This document shows, piece after piece, positions 26,191 through 35,499 of a DNA stretch of 64,000 nucleotides (its first letter is position 1; the number at the start of each line of letters is the position of its first letter). The DNA lies in the NCBI GenBank assembly GCA_009885955.1, contig VFJS01000031.1, forward strand, positions 1 to 64,000. The letters run 5' to 3'. Source of the DNA: Spirochaetia bacterium. GTDB taxonomy: Bacteria; Spirochaetota; UBA4802; UBA5550. The notes under the pieces were generated by a model. It saw only the letters and a list, made by a program, of their open reading frames with translations, was not told the origin of the DNA and did not search any database. Made by a program: the position numbers and the translations under genes.

Positions 26191-26217
26191 CAGAAAATAT
26201 GATAAAGATTAAAAGTG

Positions 26218-27849
26218 TTAAAACAGCTGCGAAATCTCCTGATATATCCGTTCCATCTGTTCCCGGGAGAGCGCGCCGCCCCCGTACCTGAAACTGTTGA
26301 GCTCCTCTTTAATCCTCTCTGCGTCAGGCATGGCATTCCCCGGGACGATTCCAGATTCATATAAAATGGAAAGCAGCCGGCCGGCAAGAAGGGTAAAGGT
26401 ACCGGCATCACCCCTCTTCATGGATCCATGGAGCTCTTCAAGGATCTGCCTGCGGCCGGGTACTTCTTTTTCAGCAACCAGTCCGGGTTTCTCCATCTCA
26501 ATGCCTCTGTTGAGGAGTTTCATCCTCTTTCTTTCACGGTATACAAGAAAAATTATCCCGGCTATTGCAAGGATGATGAATGCGAAAAACACCGGGTTCA
26601 CGGCAGGGTGTTTATCATTATCATCCTTAAATTTTTCCCGGTCCCTTTTTCCGTCATCCTTTTTACCTACGGCGCTGAATTTTATCACTTCCGAAAAAGC
26701 TGTTTCATATTTCCCTGTCTCAGGGTTGAATGAAGCAAGCCTGATCCTCCCCAGGTCCACGAGGCCCGGTTTCTGCGGGATGATGGTAAAAACATAAGTC
26801 TTAAAACCTTGCAGGGAGTTTTTAACAACATCAATCCTTTTGTCCTTCTCCTCGATGACTATTTTCACATCAGCCTCCGTCTTTTCCGGACGGGGCTTTG
26901 TCATGGTGAGAAGGTTCCCCCTCCCGGTTACAGTAACAGTGGCAGTCTTTTCCTGGAATATGTCAATGGGATCAATAGAATATACCGCTTTCAATTTGAA
27001 ACTCCCCACGTCCCCATGGTACCCCTCGGGCTTCCCTTTTTCAGGCAGGGGGAGCACACTCAATTTTACCGGAGCAAAAGAGAGGCTGTACTGTTCCGTC
27101 ATTCCAAGGAAGCTTCTCCCGGACATGTACGATATTACCAGCTTTCCGCCGCCGGCCTTGTGATTTCCCGTCTCAGCCGGGATCAGGATGTATGAGATAA
27201 AGTGGTTCTTGATGAAATCACCAGTCGGCTCCTTCACGATTTCCTGGGCAATGGATTCCCTGAATTCCCGGGCTGCGAACCCCCTGAATAGAGGTGCGCC
27301 ATCCTGGGCTATTCCTTTGTATTCCACAGAGCGGAGCCCCCGGTAAATGAGAAAATATCTCAGGATTACAGGCTCCCCTGAATACACAACATCCCTGGAC
27401 AGGGTGTTCGATGAATATCCCTTCCCGTCGCTTTTTTCCCCTCTCCCCGATGAAGGAGCGGTTACAATCAGGCTCACCTCGGCTGTCTTTAAAATTTTTC
27501 CCTTGATCTCAAAAATAAAGGACGGAATCTTATACGACCCTGGCTTATCTCCGGTTATGGAATAGGTGATTACCACGCCTTTCCATATGATGCCATTATT
27601 GTTCTCGTAAAGCGTTGCCACATTATTCTGTTCTATCGCAAGCCCGTTCACCGTGGGGACCTTGAGGGGTTTTATATCGCTCATGACTGCTGTAATTTTA
27701 ATTTTAATATCAGTTTTTTCACCAGCGGATATCACGTTATCATCAATCTGAATATTAATTTCCGAAGCCGGCGCGGGGCTGGAAATAAGCAGGATGGAGA
27801 AACAGAGAATAATGAAACTACCAGTTCTTTTCAGGACTGTATTTTTCAC
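26218..27849 (-). CDS. batD: BatD-like oxygen tolerance protein
   Basis: 543 residues. A signal peptide (ends near ISSPAPASE) precedes a long periplasmic region of beta-sandwich repeats (INIQIDDNVISAGEKTDIKIKI, the BatD opening pattern). A single transmembrane helix lies near residue 425 (PVFFAFIILAIAGIIFLVYRERKR), followed by a cytoplasmic helical tail. BatD belongs to operons first described as aerotolerance genes in Bacteroides and also found in Leptospira; the biochemical role is unsettled. It is the last gene of the seven-gene operon, and its start overlaps the upstream TPR gene by 32 bases. Confidence 0.88.
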   Translation of the reverse strand: MKNTVLKRTGSFIILCFSILLISSPAPASEINIQIDDNVISAGEKTDIKIKITAVMSDIKPLKVPTVNGLAIEQNNVATLYENNNGIIWKGVVITYSITGDKPGSYKIPSFIFEIKGKILKTAEVSLIVTAPSSGRGEKSDGKGYSSNTLSRDVVYSGEPVILRYFLIYRGLRSVEYKGIAQDGAPLFRGFAAREFRESIAQEIVKEPTGDFIKNHFISYILIPAETGNHKAGGGKLVISYMSGRSFLGMTEQYSLSFAPVKLSVLPLPEKGKPEGYHGDVGSFKLKAVYSIDPIDIFQEKTATVTVTGRGNLLTMTKPRPEKTEADVKIVIEEKDKRIDVVKNSLQGFKTYVFTIIPQKPGLVDLGRIRLASFNPETGKYETAFSEVIKFSAVGKKDDGKRDREKFKDDNDKHPAVNPVFFAFIILAIAGIIFLVYRERKRMKLLNRGIEMEKPGLVAEKEVPGRRQILEELHGSMKRGDAGTFTLLAGRLLSILYESGIVPGNAMPDAERIKEELNSFRYGGGALSREQMERIYQEISQLF

Positions 27850-28501
27850 CGCCGCCCCCTTTTTTCCTCTGCACAGGCCTGTTTTTCATGGCATCGAGGA
27901 GGTTTTTTATCTGGTCGCTGTCCATTTTCCCCCGGCCTTTATCGCTTCCGTCATCCTTTTCGTCGGCACCGCTGTTTCCTTTATCATCCGTATCCTTATC
28001 TTCTTTGTTATTATTTTTTTTGTCCTTCTGGCCGTCTTTTTTGTCATCCTTCCCCTTATTGTCATCTTTATTCTCTTTCTTCCTGTCGGAAAGGAGGTAT
28101 TCAATGTTTTTTTTAGCCTTTTCGTAACCGGGGTCTATCTTCAGGGCATTGATATAGGAGTCTATGGCCTCGCGGGTGTTCTCCTTTTTCATCCAGGTAT
28201 TTCCCATATTGAAGTAGGCTTTCTTCTGAACGTCCCTGTCATCGCTCTGCAGCGCTTTTTTATACTGCTCCAGGGCGCTGTCATAGTTGCCCGACATGAA
28301 ATCCGCATTTCCCCTGTTAAAGGAAAGGTTTTTTCTCCCGTCGTCGTCAGGGGCAAATTTTTCAGCATTGTCGTAATGCTTTTTTGATTCGGCAAATTTA
28401 CCGCTGTGAAATTCGCTGTTCCCCTTTGACACCTCGTCCCTGAAAGGGTCAAGCCATGCCGGGAAAACAAGGAGAAATAATAATGGAAGAAATAATTTCA
28501 T
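27818..28501 (-). CDS. BatC/BatE-type TPR protein
   Basis: 227 residues from the ATG at 28501, chosen for its AGGAGG spacing; an ATG two codons earlier is too close. A signal or anchor segment is followed by three to four tetratricopeptide repeats (about 18-130; FNRGNADFMSGNYDSALEQYKKAL, YFNMGNTWMKKENTREAIDSYINAL). A strongly charged Lys/Asp/Glu tail (about 135-200) and a basic end follow. It sits between batB and batD, where Bat operons carry BatC/BatE. It probably scaffolds the Bat complex. Confidence 0.82.
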   Translation of the reverse strand: MKLFLPLLFLLVFPAWLDPFRDEVSKGNSEFHSGKFAESKKHYDNAEKFAPDDDGRKNLSFNRGNADFMSGNYDSALEQYKKALQSDDRDVQKKAYFNMGNTWMKKENTREAIDSYINALKIDPGYEKAKKNIEYLLSDRKKENKDDNKGKDDKKDGQKDKKNNNKEDKDTDDKGNSGADEKDDGSDKGRGKMDSDQIKNLLDAMKNRPVQRKKGGGGEKYSPEKNW

Positions 28502-28503
28502 GT

Positions 28504-29505
28504 TCATCCCCTCCTCTCATAGAGCAGGAGCTCCGCGGAAAGCAGCGCAGCCAGGATGAGGGCAAAAAAGGCGTACTGTTCCCTGGGCTCTTTTATCACC
28601 CTGTTGCCGAAATTGTTTCTCTGCTGCCCTTCTATGGCATTGATGAGAGGTTTCATGCCTGAAAGAGAGTCTGTGATGTCGATATAGGTGCCGCCGGTGG
28701 ATGCGGCGAGCCCTGAAAGGACCCCTGTATTTTTCCTGGTCTTTATCAGTTCCCCCTTCCTGTCCCGGTAATATATCTCGCCCGATTTGTCGTCGTCCCC
28801 CGATGGAATTACCGTACCGTTGTCCCGTCCGATACCCACGGGATACACCGACACCCCCAGGTCCCTGAAGTCCCTGACGGCCCGGTCAATATTCCCTTCA
28901 TGGTCCTCACCGTCGGTTATGAGCACCAGGATCTTCGAAGTGAGCCTCTTTTTCCTGAAGACCTTCATGGCTTCGTCAAGCGCGCTCCCGATGTCGGTCC
29001 CCTGGACATTCACTGAGCCGGGGCCCGCGGAATCAAGGAACATCATGAACGCCCCCATGTCCGATGTGAGCGGGCACTGGAGAAAGGCATCGCCGGCAAA
29101 GAGTATGAGGCCGATCCTGTCGCCCCTGAGCGACTCCATGATCCACCTGACCGAGGACTTGGCCCTGTCGAGCCTGGTGGGAACTACGTCCCTTGCCAGC
29201 ATGCTCCTGCTCACATCAAGAGCGATGATGAGGTCGGTCCCCTCGCTGGAAGCCTCCCTCACTCCCTCGCCCCATTGCGGCCTGAGCATGACAAATACGG
29301 AGAGCACTATTGAAATTATGATAATAGCTGACCTGGCCGTCTTTACAGCCCGCGATCCCTTCACCATGCTCTGTATTAATCCGCCGTGGCTGAGGAGGGA
29401 TGATACCACCCTCCTCCTCCAGAGGACGTAAAGGATGAACACCGCCAGAACCAGCGCACCCGTTGCTGAAATGTATATGAAATATGTATAATTTCCAAAG
29501 CCCAT
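28504..29505 (-). CDS. batB: BatB-like von Willebrand A protein
   Basis: 333 residues from the ATG at 29505, which overlaps the batA stop by one base. Transmembrane helices lie near the N-terminus (12-30 and 55-75) and at the C-terminus. A VWA domain at about 85-290 has an intact metal site DVSRSM (DxSxS), a Thr in VQGTDIGSAL and TDGEDHEGN. Such proteins are thought to bind partners in the periplasm together with BatA. It is part of the operon from 33313 to 26218. Confidence 0.9.
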   Translation of the reverse strand: MGFGNYTYFIYISATGALVLAVFILYVLWRRRVVSSLLSHGGLIQSMVKGSRAVKTARSAIIIISIVLSVFVMLRPQWGEGVREASSEGTDLIIALDVSRSMLARDVVPTRLDRAKSSVRWIMESLRGDRIGLILFAGDAFLQCPLTSDMGAFMMFLDSAGPGSVNVQGTDIGSALDEAMKVFRKKRLTSKILVLITDGEDHEGNIDRAVRDFRDLGVSVYPVGIGRDNGTVIPSGDDDKSGEIYYRDRKGELIKTRKNTGVLSGLAASTGGTYIDITDSLSGMKPLINAIEGQQRNNFGNRVIKEPREQYAFFALILAALLSAELLLYERRG

Positions 29506-30491
29506 CACGGTATCTTCCTGTAAACTGCCGATTTCAAAATAATCTCGAGGAAAAAGATGGATAGTGACATGAGGAGAAAAACCTGAAAGCGGTCGCTGAA
29601 CTCATGGTAGACCCTCAGCTCAGCCTCGCTCCTTTCCAGCCTGTCTATGTCCTGAATATTTTCCCACAATACTTTTCCCGACGTCGCGTTATAGGATTTA
29701 CCGCCGGTGAGGTCTGAAATTTTTTTCAGTGAGTCAAGGTCAAGGTCGCTGGGTACTGCAATCATGCCGCCGAAAAAATTCTTTCTCATATACTCCTTCC
29801 TGCCGATCCCCACGGTATAAATCTTAATACCCAACTCTCTGCAGGCCCTGGACGCTGTTTCAGGGTCTATGATGCCGGAATTATTGGCGCCATCGGTTAA
29901 AAGAAGTATGACTCTGCTCCTGGACTTTATATCCATCATCCTTGAAGCTGACATGGCAATGGCATCTCCAATGGCCGTACTCCTGCTGTCAACCACGCCG
30001 AAATCGATGTCATCGACGATGTCCCGTATAATATCATATTCAACCGTAAGCGGGCACTGGAGGTAGGCCTCACGCGCAAAAACGACCAGGCCGATCCTGT
30101 CGGTCTTGCGGAGCGCTATGAACTCTTTAAGTATGTTTTTCGCGGCAGTAAGCCTGTTCCCGGGTTCGAAATCCTGGGTGCTCATGGATCCGGAGATGTC
30201 CAGGGCAATCATGATGTCTATGCCGAGATTTTTCACGCTTGAATAGCTCACCCCCCTCCCCGGCCTTGCGGCTGCGATGATCAGCAGCAATATGGAAATA
30301 AACCTGAGAAGGGGCATAAACCGGTATGTCACAGTCCTGAAGGTGGCGTTCTTTCTGATGATACCCTCTGATGAAAGGGCTATGGCCGAATCTTTCAGAA
30401 AGATTTTTTTCCTGAGATACATACATACCATTAATCCATAGGGAATAAGAAGAAGGAGAACATAGGGATTCCTGAACTCCAGTTCACTCAT
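29505..30491 (-). CDS. batA: BatA-like von Willebrand A protein
   Basis: 328 residues from the ATG at 30491, whose codons overlap the previous gene's stop (ATGAGTGA); an upstream ATG at 30503 has no site. The N-terminal region has two membrane helices, the VWA domain (about 85-280) shows DISGSM, the Thr of DSRSTAIGDAI and TDGANNSG, and a C-terminal helix follows (FQVFLLMSLSIFFLEIIL). The metal site is complete. It pairs with batB, to which it is clearly related. Confidence 0.9.
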   Translation of the reverse strand: MSELEFRNPYVLLLLIPYGLMVCMYLRKKIFLKDSAIALSSEGIIRKNATFRTVTYRFMPLLRFISILLLIIAAARPGRGVSYSSVKNLGIDIMIALDISGSMSTQDFEPGNRLTAAKNILKEFIALRKTDRIGLVVFAREAYLQCPLTVEYDIIRDIVDDIDFGVVDSRSTAIGDAIAMSASRMMDIKSRSRVILLLTDGANNSGIIDPETASRACRELGIKIYTVGIGRKEYMRKNFFGGMIAVPSDLDLDSLKKISDLTGGKSYNATSGKVLWENIQDIDRLERSEAELRVYHEFSDRFQVFLLMSLSIFFLEIILKSAVYRKIP

Positions 30492-31473
30492 TCTCTTTTC
30501 CATTGTGGAGATTTACGGCAAGCCTCGTTGCCTGTTCCAGGTTAATCAGAAGCATTTCAACCGGAGGGGTAAATTCGGCAAACTTTGAGATATCCCATAA
30601 ATGGAAGAAGTTCATAATTTCACCTCCATGCCTTTCATAGGCCGCGGAAGGCATCACCCTCTTGAGTAAAAAATCTATCTCATCGGAAGTCATCTCAGCA
30701 GCATCGATGCGGTACGAGAGTGAAAGGAACTTTCTGAAGATCATGGAGATGCCAAGTACATACTCTTCAATCTTCCCATCGGAGATGAGCCTTTCGGGCC
30801 CGAGTTTTTCCAGGCTCCCCAGAAAAATCTCCAGTGGAGATACAATAACGGGTGTTTCCAGGCGGAGATTCCTCCGTCTCCTGATCTCTTTTACAAGTAC
30901 TACGGCAATAAGGGTAAGGGCAATCAGGGCTGCCGCGAGAATAATCAATCTGAAGTGGTTCCCGGATAGATCCAGGGGGGGCTCAATATCAGCGAGCTCG
31001 CTCTTATCATTGATACTCTTTATTTCAAGCTCAGGGACCCTGTATGCAATCCTCACCCTGTCCTTCCCGAAGATGCTGATTTCAGGAAGGGTATGCTTTC
31101 CGGTTCTATAGTAGGACATCTTCATTATGAGCATGACATAGCCCAGGTCAGAGGTTGACCTGTCCTCTTTCCTGGCTTCGTGAATGATGTAGAGGGGAAC
31201 AAGGGACGCGGGATTATCCTTCCGGTTTTTATCAGCCTTTGCGCTTTCGGGATAGAATACATCCATGCCGGGCTTTACGATTTCAAGATCTTTCAGGTTT
31301 TTCCCGCTGATGGTAACCCGGTATTCAACCACGCTCCCCACGGTGGATGTCGCGGGATTTACCGCGGCTTTTATGATCGGATAATCGGCGTCGCCCTCCC
31401 CGGCCCACGCGGGCAGAGCCGCAGCGGAAATTGCCGAGGCCAGAAAAAGTTTTAATAATGCCTGATACAACAT
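30484..31473 (-). CDS. Bat-operon membrane protein (BatX-like), unknown function
   Basis: 329 residues from the ATG at 31473, chosen because a signal peptide (MLYQALLKLFLASAISAAALP) then starts the protein; the frame is open to 31527 but overlaps the previous gene. A periplasmic beta-rich domain (30-170; NPATSTVGSVVEYRVTISG, like a BatD repeat) is followed by a transmembrane helix at about 190-212 and a cytoplasmic helical domain. Its place between the DUF58 gene and batA is typical of an uncharacterised Bat component. The gap to the DUF58 stop is 16 bases. Confidence 0.7.
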   Translation of the reverse strand: MLYQALLKLFLASAISAAALPAWAGEGDADYPIIKAAVNPATSTVGSVVEYRVTISGKNLKDLEIVKPGMDVFYPESAKADKNRKDNPASLVPLYIIHEARKEDRSTSDLGYVMLIMKMSYYRTGKHTLPEISIFGKDRVRIAYRVPELEIKSINDKSELADIEPPLDLSGNHFRLIILAAALIALTLIAVVLVKEIRRRRNLRLETPVIVSPLEIFLGSLEKLGPERLISDGKIEEYVLGISMIFRKFLSLSYRIDAAEMTSDEIDFLLKRVMPSAAYERHGGEIMNFFHLWDISKFAEFTPPVEMLLINLEQATRLAVNLHNGKENE

Positions 31474-31489
31474 GATTGGATTCTGCCTG

Positions 31490-32329
31490 CTATCTTGCGA
31501 TACGCCCGGCCCTGTTCCTCTTTTCAAAAAATTTCAGCAGCGGTTTTTCAATCGGTTCACCGGTGCTTATGTGAATTGAATCAAAGCCGGCAAGTACCGG
31601 ATAGGCGGACCTCCCGGGAACGGTGTCCGACAGGAAAACATTTCCCGTTTCAAGATCAAGGAATTCGACGAGACCGGTGAGCTTCATCTCTTTTTCCGCC
31701 GGGTCCGATATCTGTACCGGGATGAGATCGTGCTTTCTCGAAATGAGCCTGAGCTTCAGGATATGGTCGTCCATGCTGTCCATGAAGTCCGAGATGACAA
31801 ATATCACGCTCCTCTTCTTCAGCACCCTCCGTAAAAAATCGACCCCCTCGGAAATCCTTGTCCCCCTCCCTGACGGCCTGAATTTTAAAATTTCATCGAG
31901 AACTTTAAGAATGAATTTTCTCCCCTTCCTGGGCCTGATGAACTTTTCCACCCTGTCGGTGAATAATAATACCGAAATCCGGTCATTGTTCATCTGGGCA
32001 AGATAAAGAAACAGGGTAACGACTTCGAGCATCACTTCCATCTTGCTCCGCCTGCTCCCGAACTCGATGGATCCCGACATGTCCACCATGATCACCACCG
32101 AGAGCTCCCTCTCCTCGACAAACTCCTTTATGAAGAGATGGTTGAGCCTTGCCGACACGTTCCACTCGATGTTCCGTACATCATCGCCGTACTGGTACTC
32201 ACGGACCGAATTGAGTTCCAGGCCGTACCCCTTGAATGCCGAATGATATTCGCCCATAAACAGCGTGTTGAGCTTTCTCCCTGTCTGGATCCTGATCTTC
32301 TTCAGCAGGGCAAGTTCCTTGGACTCCAC
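31490..32329 (-). CDS. DUF58 domain protein of the Bat operon
   Basis: 279 residues, GTG start directly after the moxR stop. The family motif SVREYQYGDDVRNIEWNVSARLNHLFIKEF is at about residues 37-68, followed by a VWA-like fold with DMSGSIEFGS (about 78-87). DUF58 proteins accompany MoxR ATPases, and the pair is thought to act as a chaperone-type module for the VWA proteins encoded next. It is probably cytoplasmic, with no membrane helix. Confidence 0.9.
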   Translation of the reverse strand: MESKELALLKKIRIQTGRKLNTLFMGEYHSAFKGYGLELNSVREYQYGDDVRNIEWNVSARLNHLFIKEFVEERELSVVIMVDMSGSIEFGSRRSKMEVMLEVVTLFLYLAQMNNDRISVLLFTDRVEKFIRPRKGRKFILKVLDEILKFRPSGRGTRISEGVDFLRRVLKKRSVIFVISDFMDSMDDHILKLRLISRKHDLIPVQISDPAEKEMKLTGLVEFLDLETGNVFLSDTVPGRSAYPVLAGFDSIHISTGEPIEKPLLKFFEKRNRAGRIAR

Positions 32330-33313
32330 CTACGGGACCTCCACGGAGTCGAAAATCATCTTTACCACGTCGTCGGCGCTTTTGCCGTCGGCCTCTGCCT
32401 CGTAGGAAAGCATGAGCCTGTGACGGAGCACATCGGCGCCGATCTCCTTGATGTCATCGGGCGTGACAAATCCCCTCCCCTTTATGAAGGCAACGCACTT
32501 CGAGGCCCTCATGAGCGCTATGGACGCCCTGGGGCTCGCGCCGAAATCCAGGTATTTCCTGAGTTCCTTCCTGTCGGGTTTCCGGGTCATGGCGGTTATT
32601 GAAACGATATAGTCAATGAGTGTGCCGTCAATGAATATGGAATCAACGATTGCAGCCCTGGACAGGATCTCGCCGGCCGGCATTACGGTGCTGATATTAT
32701 CCACCTTGATGTCGGAAAAACGCATGAGTATCTGCCGCTCCTCGTCCCTTCCGGGATAATCGACAAGGACCTTCATGAAAAAACGGTCAAGCTGGGCTTC
32801 GGGCAGGGGATAGGTCCCCTCCTGTTCTATGGGATTTTCGGTTGCAAGGACCATGAATGGTTCATTGAGTATATGTGTTTCATCCCCGATGGTTACCTGT
32901 TTCTCCTCCATGGCCTGGAGCAGGGCAGACTGGACCTTGGCCGGAGCACGGTTGATCTCATCGGCAAGGAGCAGGTTGGTGAAAATGGGCCCCTTTTTGG
33001 TGAAAAAATCGAGCTCTTTAGGATTATAAATCCTGGTCCCTATAAGGTCTGCCGGAAGGAGGTCCGGTGTGAACTGGATGCGGCTGAAATCTGTTCCTAT
33101 GGTCCTGGCAAAAGACCTCACTGCCAGGGTCTTTGCAAGGCCGGGAAGGCCTTCCAGGAGTATATGGCCCCCGGAGATAAAGGTGATAATAATCTTCTCA
33201 ATGAGGCTCTCCTGCCCTATGATGACCTTTGAAATTTCTGCCTTTATTCTGCCGATAAAAGCATTTTCCTGTTTTACCCTTTCCGTCAGCTTTTCAATTG
33301 CGGCATAATCCAT
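32330..33313 (-). CDS. MoxR-type AAA+ ATPase
   Basis: 327 residues. Walker A is GLPGLAKT (about 56-63) and Walker B LLADEINRAP (about 117-126); a sensor ATENP follows and the C-terminal lid is typical. It starts after GGAG with a 7-base gap and is the first gene of the operon moxR-DUF58-BatX-batA-batB-TPR-batD, in which every junction is tight or overlapping. It probably remodels or activates the VWA proteins. Confidence 0.94.
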   Translation of the reverse strand: MDYAAIEKLTERVKQENAFIGRIKAEISKVIIGQESLIEKIIITFISGGHILLEGLPGLAKTLAVRSFARTIGTDFSRIQFTPDLLPADLIGTRIYNPKELDFFTKKGPIFTNLLLADEINRAPAKVQSALLQAMEEKQVTIGDETHILNEPFMVLATENPIEQEGTYPLPEAQLDRFFMKVLVDYPGRDEERQILMRFSDIKVDNISTVMPAGEILSRAAIVDSIFIDGTLIDYIVSITAMTRKPDRKELRKYLDFGASPRASIALMRASKCVAFIKGRGFVTPDDIKEIGADVLRHRLMLSYEAEADGKSADDVVKMIFDSVEVP

Positions 33314-33639
33314 GATATTCTCCCCAAAAAAAATTTCACCGTCTAAAAGAAGTATTGTGCCAGAGATTCTATTTTTTTCATTTATGTCTATAATAAAAAA
33401 TCAGTTTTGAATCAGAAATAATTCAGGCGATTCATTCAAGCAGTATTTGTCCGGGCAGTTTTTTCTTTGTTACAAAAATTTACAGGCGGATATGAGCTTC
33501 AGCCTATTCCATTACCGGCCAGGCTGTTTTATTATCTTCCCGATGAAAGACCAACTCCTCGCGCCGGATTTTCACTGACTGGCAAATTCAGCGCCTCGCG
33601 GCGCACCGAAGAGCGCAGAGGAGAAGAAAGAATAAATTG
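33314..33639. other. start of a 684-bp intergenic gap
   Basis: No gene was found. It is AT-rich near the moxR start, where the bat operon promoter should lie, but no clear pair of boxes is visible. A small purine patch (gagcgcagaggagaagaaag) resembling repeat words sits near 33610-33630, just before the CCACGAA element. Confidence 0.4.
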
Positions 33640-33712
33640 AACCACGAAAATCTCGAAAAACACGAAAGAAGAGGATATTCCCTTTGCGTGATGTTCGTGC
33701 CTTTCGTGGTTA
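33640..33712. repeat. CCACGAA inverted repeat, copy 1
   Basis: AACCACGAAAATCTCGAAAA at the left faces TTCGTGCCTTTCGTGGTT at the right. The right arm shares a run of about 27 identical bases (ending cctttcgtggttaa) with the copy at 50754-50817. It could form a stem in RNA or a cruciform in DNA. Nothing coding lies inside. Confidence 0.7.
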
Positions 33713-33906
33713 ATCTTTTTAAAATTAGAAGAGATAGGCCGCAATACCTGGGCCATGGCAATTTTGAAGTCTTTTGGAAAAGCTCCGGAAGAATGCCCGG
33801 AGTGTACATCTTTAATGTTGCCTGATACTGTTTTTTCATTCCCTGCTGACAGAAAAATCAATACCTCCTTGATTGGAATTCGAGTTTATAAAATTGCATA
33901 AAATTG

Positions 33907-33934
33907 TTGACATTAATGAAATGGTTATTATTGT
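33907..33934 (+). promoter_or_regulatory. possible promoter for the lectin-domain gene
   Basis: TTGACA at 33907-33912 and TATTGT at 33929-33934 are separated by 16 bases. They lie about 60 bases before the ATG at 33998. Confidence 0.4.
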
Positions 33935-33997
33935 AAAAGTATTCAGAAGAGGTAGGTCTTTTCATTTTTAGGGGCGGCGCAAATACAGGGATCAATA

Positions 33998-34630
33998 ATG
34001 TCTTCAATACGTTGTAAATCATGCGGCGGTTCCATTCAGGATGTTGAAATTGATTACCTCACCTGCCCGTACTGCGGATCAAGGCAGAAAAACAATAAAG
34101 GCAAAACAGAAAAAACCGAACTACCACAGCAGCGCAGGTTTTTCCGATTAACTATCAACTCTATTTTCGTATCACTAGTAATAGTAATACTAATTGCAGT
34201 TACTGCAGGTGTATTCGTTTACATCCGCTTGAATGCTTTTAAGGCGACTAAACCGCCAATACTGGAATTAATCAGGTCCCCGGCCGGCGCTTGCGGTGTG
34301 ATGCAAGGCGATGAGGGCCTGCCCCTGGGGCAGCAGTACAGGTCGTGCGATAAAAGGTTCACACTGACCATGCAGCATGACGGTAACCTGGTACTTTACA
34401 TGGGGGAGGCTTCCCTCTGGGCAACGAACACCGTTGGCAAAAACAGTGCTAAGGCTATTATGCAGCGCGACGGTAACTTTGTTTTGTATGATAAAACCGG
34501 AAAACCGATCTGGGCGACTAACACACTGGATCCTTCCGGGGCATACTTTTCAGTTCAAAACGACGGCAATCTGGTAATCTACTCCGCATCCGGCAGTCCG
34601 ATCTGGGCGTCACACACATGCTGTTATTGA
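33998..34630 (+). CDS. zinc-ribbon, transmembrane and bulb-type lectin protein
   Basis: 210 residues. A zinc ribbon with Cys6, Cys9, Cys23 and Cys26 is at the N-terminus, a transmembrane helix at about 50-73, and a bulb-type (B-lectin, monocot mannose-binding) domain fills 87-210. Three sugar-binding motifs of the type QxDxNxVxY are complete: QHDGNLVLY, QRDGNFVLY and QNDGNLVIY. The topology suggests a cytoplasmic ribbon and an exported mannose-binding part. I infer a role in glycan recognition; similar B-lectin domains occur in some bacteriocins. No neighbour explains it further. Confidence 0.8.
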   Translation: MSSIRCKSCGGSIQDVEIDYLTCPYCGSRQKNNKGKTEKTELPQQRRFFRLTINSIFVSLVIVILIAVTAGVFVYIRLNAFKATKPPILELIRSPAGACGVMQGDEGLPLGQQYRSCDKRFTLTMQHDGNLVLYMGEASLWATNTVGKNSAKAIMQRDGNFVLYDKTGKPIWATNTLDPSGAYFSVQNDGNLVIYSASGSPIWASHTCCY

Positions 34631-34829
34631 TGCGCTGCGCCGTTCGTTATTGGTCTCTTATGGGGTTCGAGATCCCTGCCAAATTTTAAGGCAGAGTGCA
34701 TAAACTTTCTCATGAGTCATAAGAGGCTAATATATGAAATATTTTTTAGCTCTAATTGGACTTTTCAGCTTTTCTTTTAATCTAATGCCACAGGAAATTC
34801 CTAAATATTTATACACAGAGGAGGAAAAG

Positions 34830-35294
34830 ATGTTCATATGGAAAAAGCAAAACAGCCTGAGATTTCTGGTAAGTTTCTGTTGTCTGTTTTTAATCTTCAG
34901 TTCCCAGGTTATGGGCGGCAGTTATCTTGCTATCTGCGATGCCGGGGTTACCAATTCTAATACGATTTTAAAATTTAGGCCAGGTGCAGCTTCTATCTTT
35001 GATTTTTCTGGATCTACTACCCCGTTCACAAGCAGGAAATCTCATATACAATATGAAACGTATAGGGCAATTTATTTTGAAAATAACAGCAATTACACAA
35101 TTACTATTAGTGAGATGTTGTTGACATATGGAGAAGGCTCAACCACCTGTACAGATAAAACCATTCAACCAGGCAGGACCTATTATCAGGATTTTCGCGG
35201 AGCATACAGAATTGTAAAACAGGTGAGGATTTTATGGCGCTCAAATGCCCCGGAAAAGATAAGGGCCAAGGTAACGGTGTCCTTATATCGTTAA
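34830..35294 (+). CDS. exported protein of unknown function
   Basis: 154 residues from the ATG at 34830, chosen because it follows GAGGAGG and starts a signal peptide (MFIWKKQNSLRFLVSFCCLF). The frame stays open to 34734, but that extension has no better site. The mature part is beta-rich with conserved-looking Tyr and Thr, and two Cys may be bonded. No family is recognised. Confidence 0.6.
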   Translation: MFIWKKQNSLRFLVSFCCLFLIFSSQVMGGSYLAICDAGVTNSNTILKFRPGAASIFDFSGSTTPFTSRKSHIQYETYRAIYFENNSNYTITISEMLLTYGEGSTTCTDKTIQPGRTYYQDFRGAYRIVKQVRILWRSNAPEKIRAKVTVSLYR

Positions 35295-35499
35295 GGATGC
35301 TGATTTATATATATGGAAACATCACAAATAAATTTTAAGTCAGAGTGTATATAATTGCTTTTTTTGTCATGAATATGCAGTTTCTAATAACCTTTATTCT
35401 GTCTCTTGAATAGGGTTGTATTAAATACTTTCTGAATTTTTAACGTATTCCGGGATCTGTTTTTATCATTTATTTGCAGAAATTCATAAATCAAAAAAA

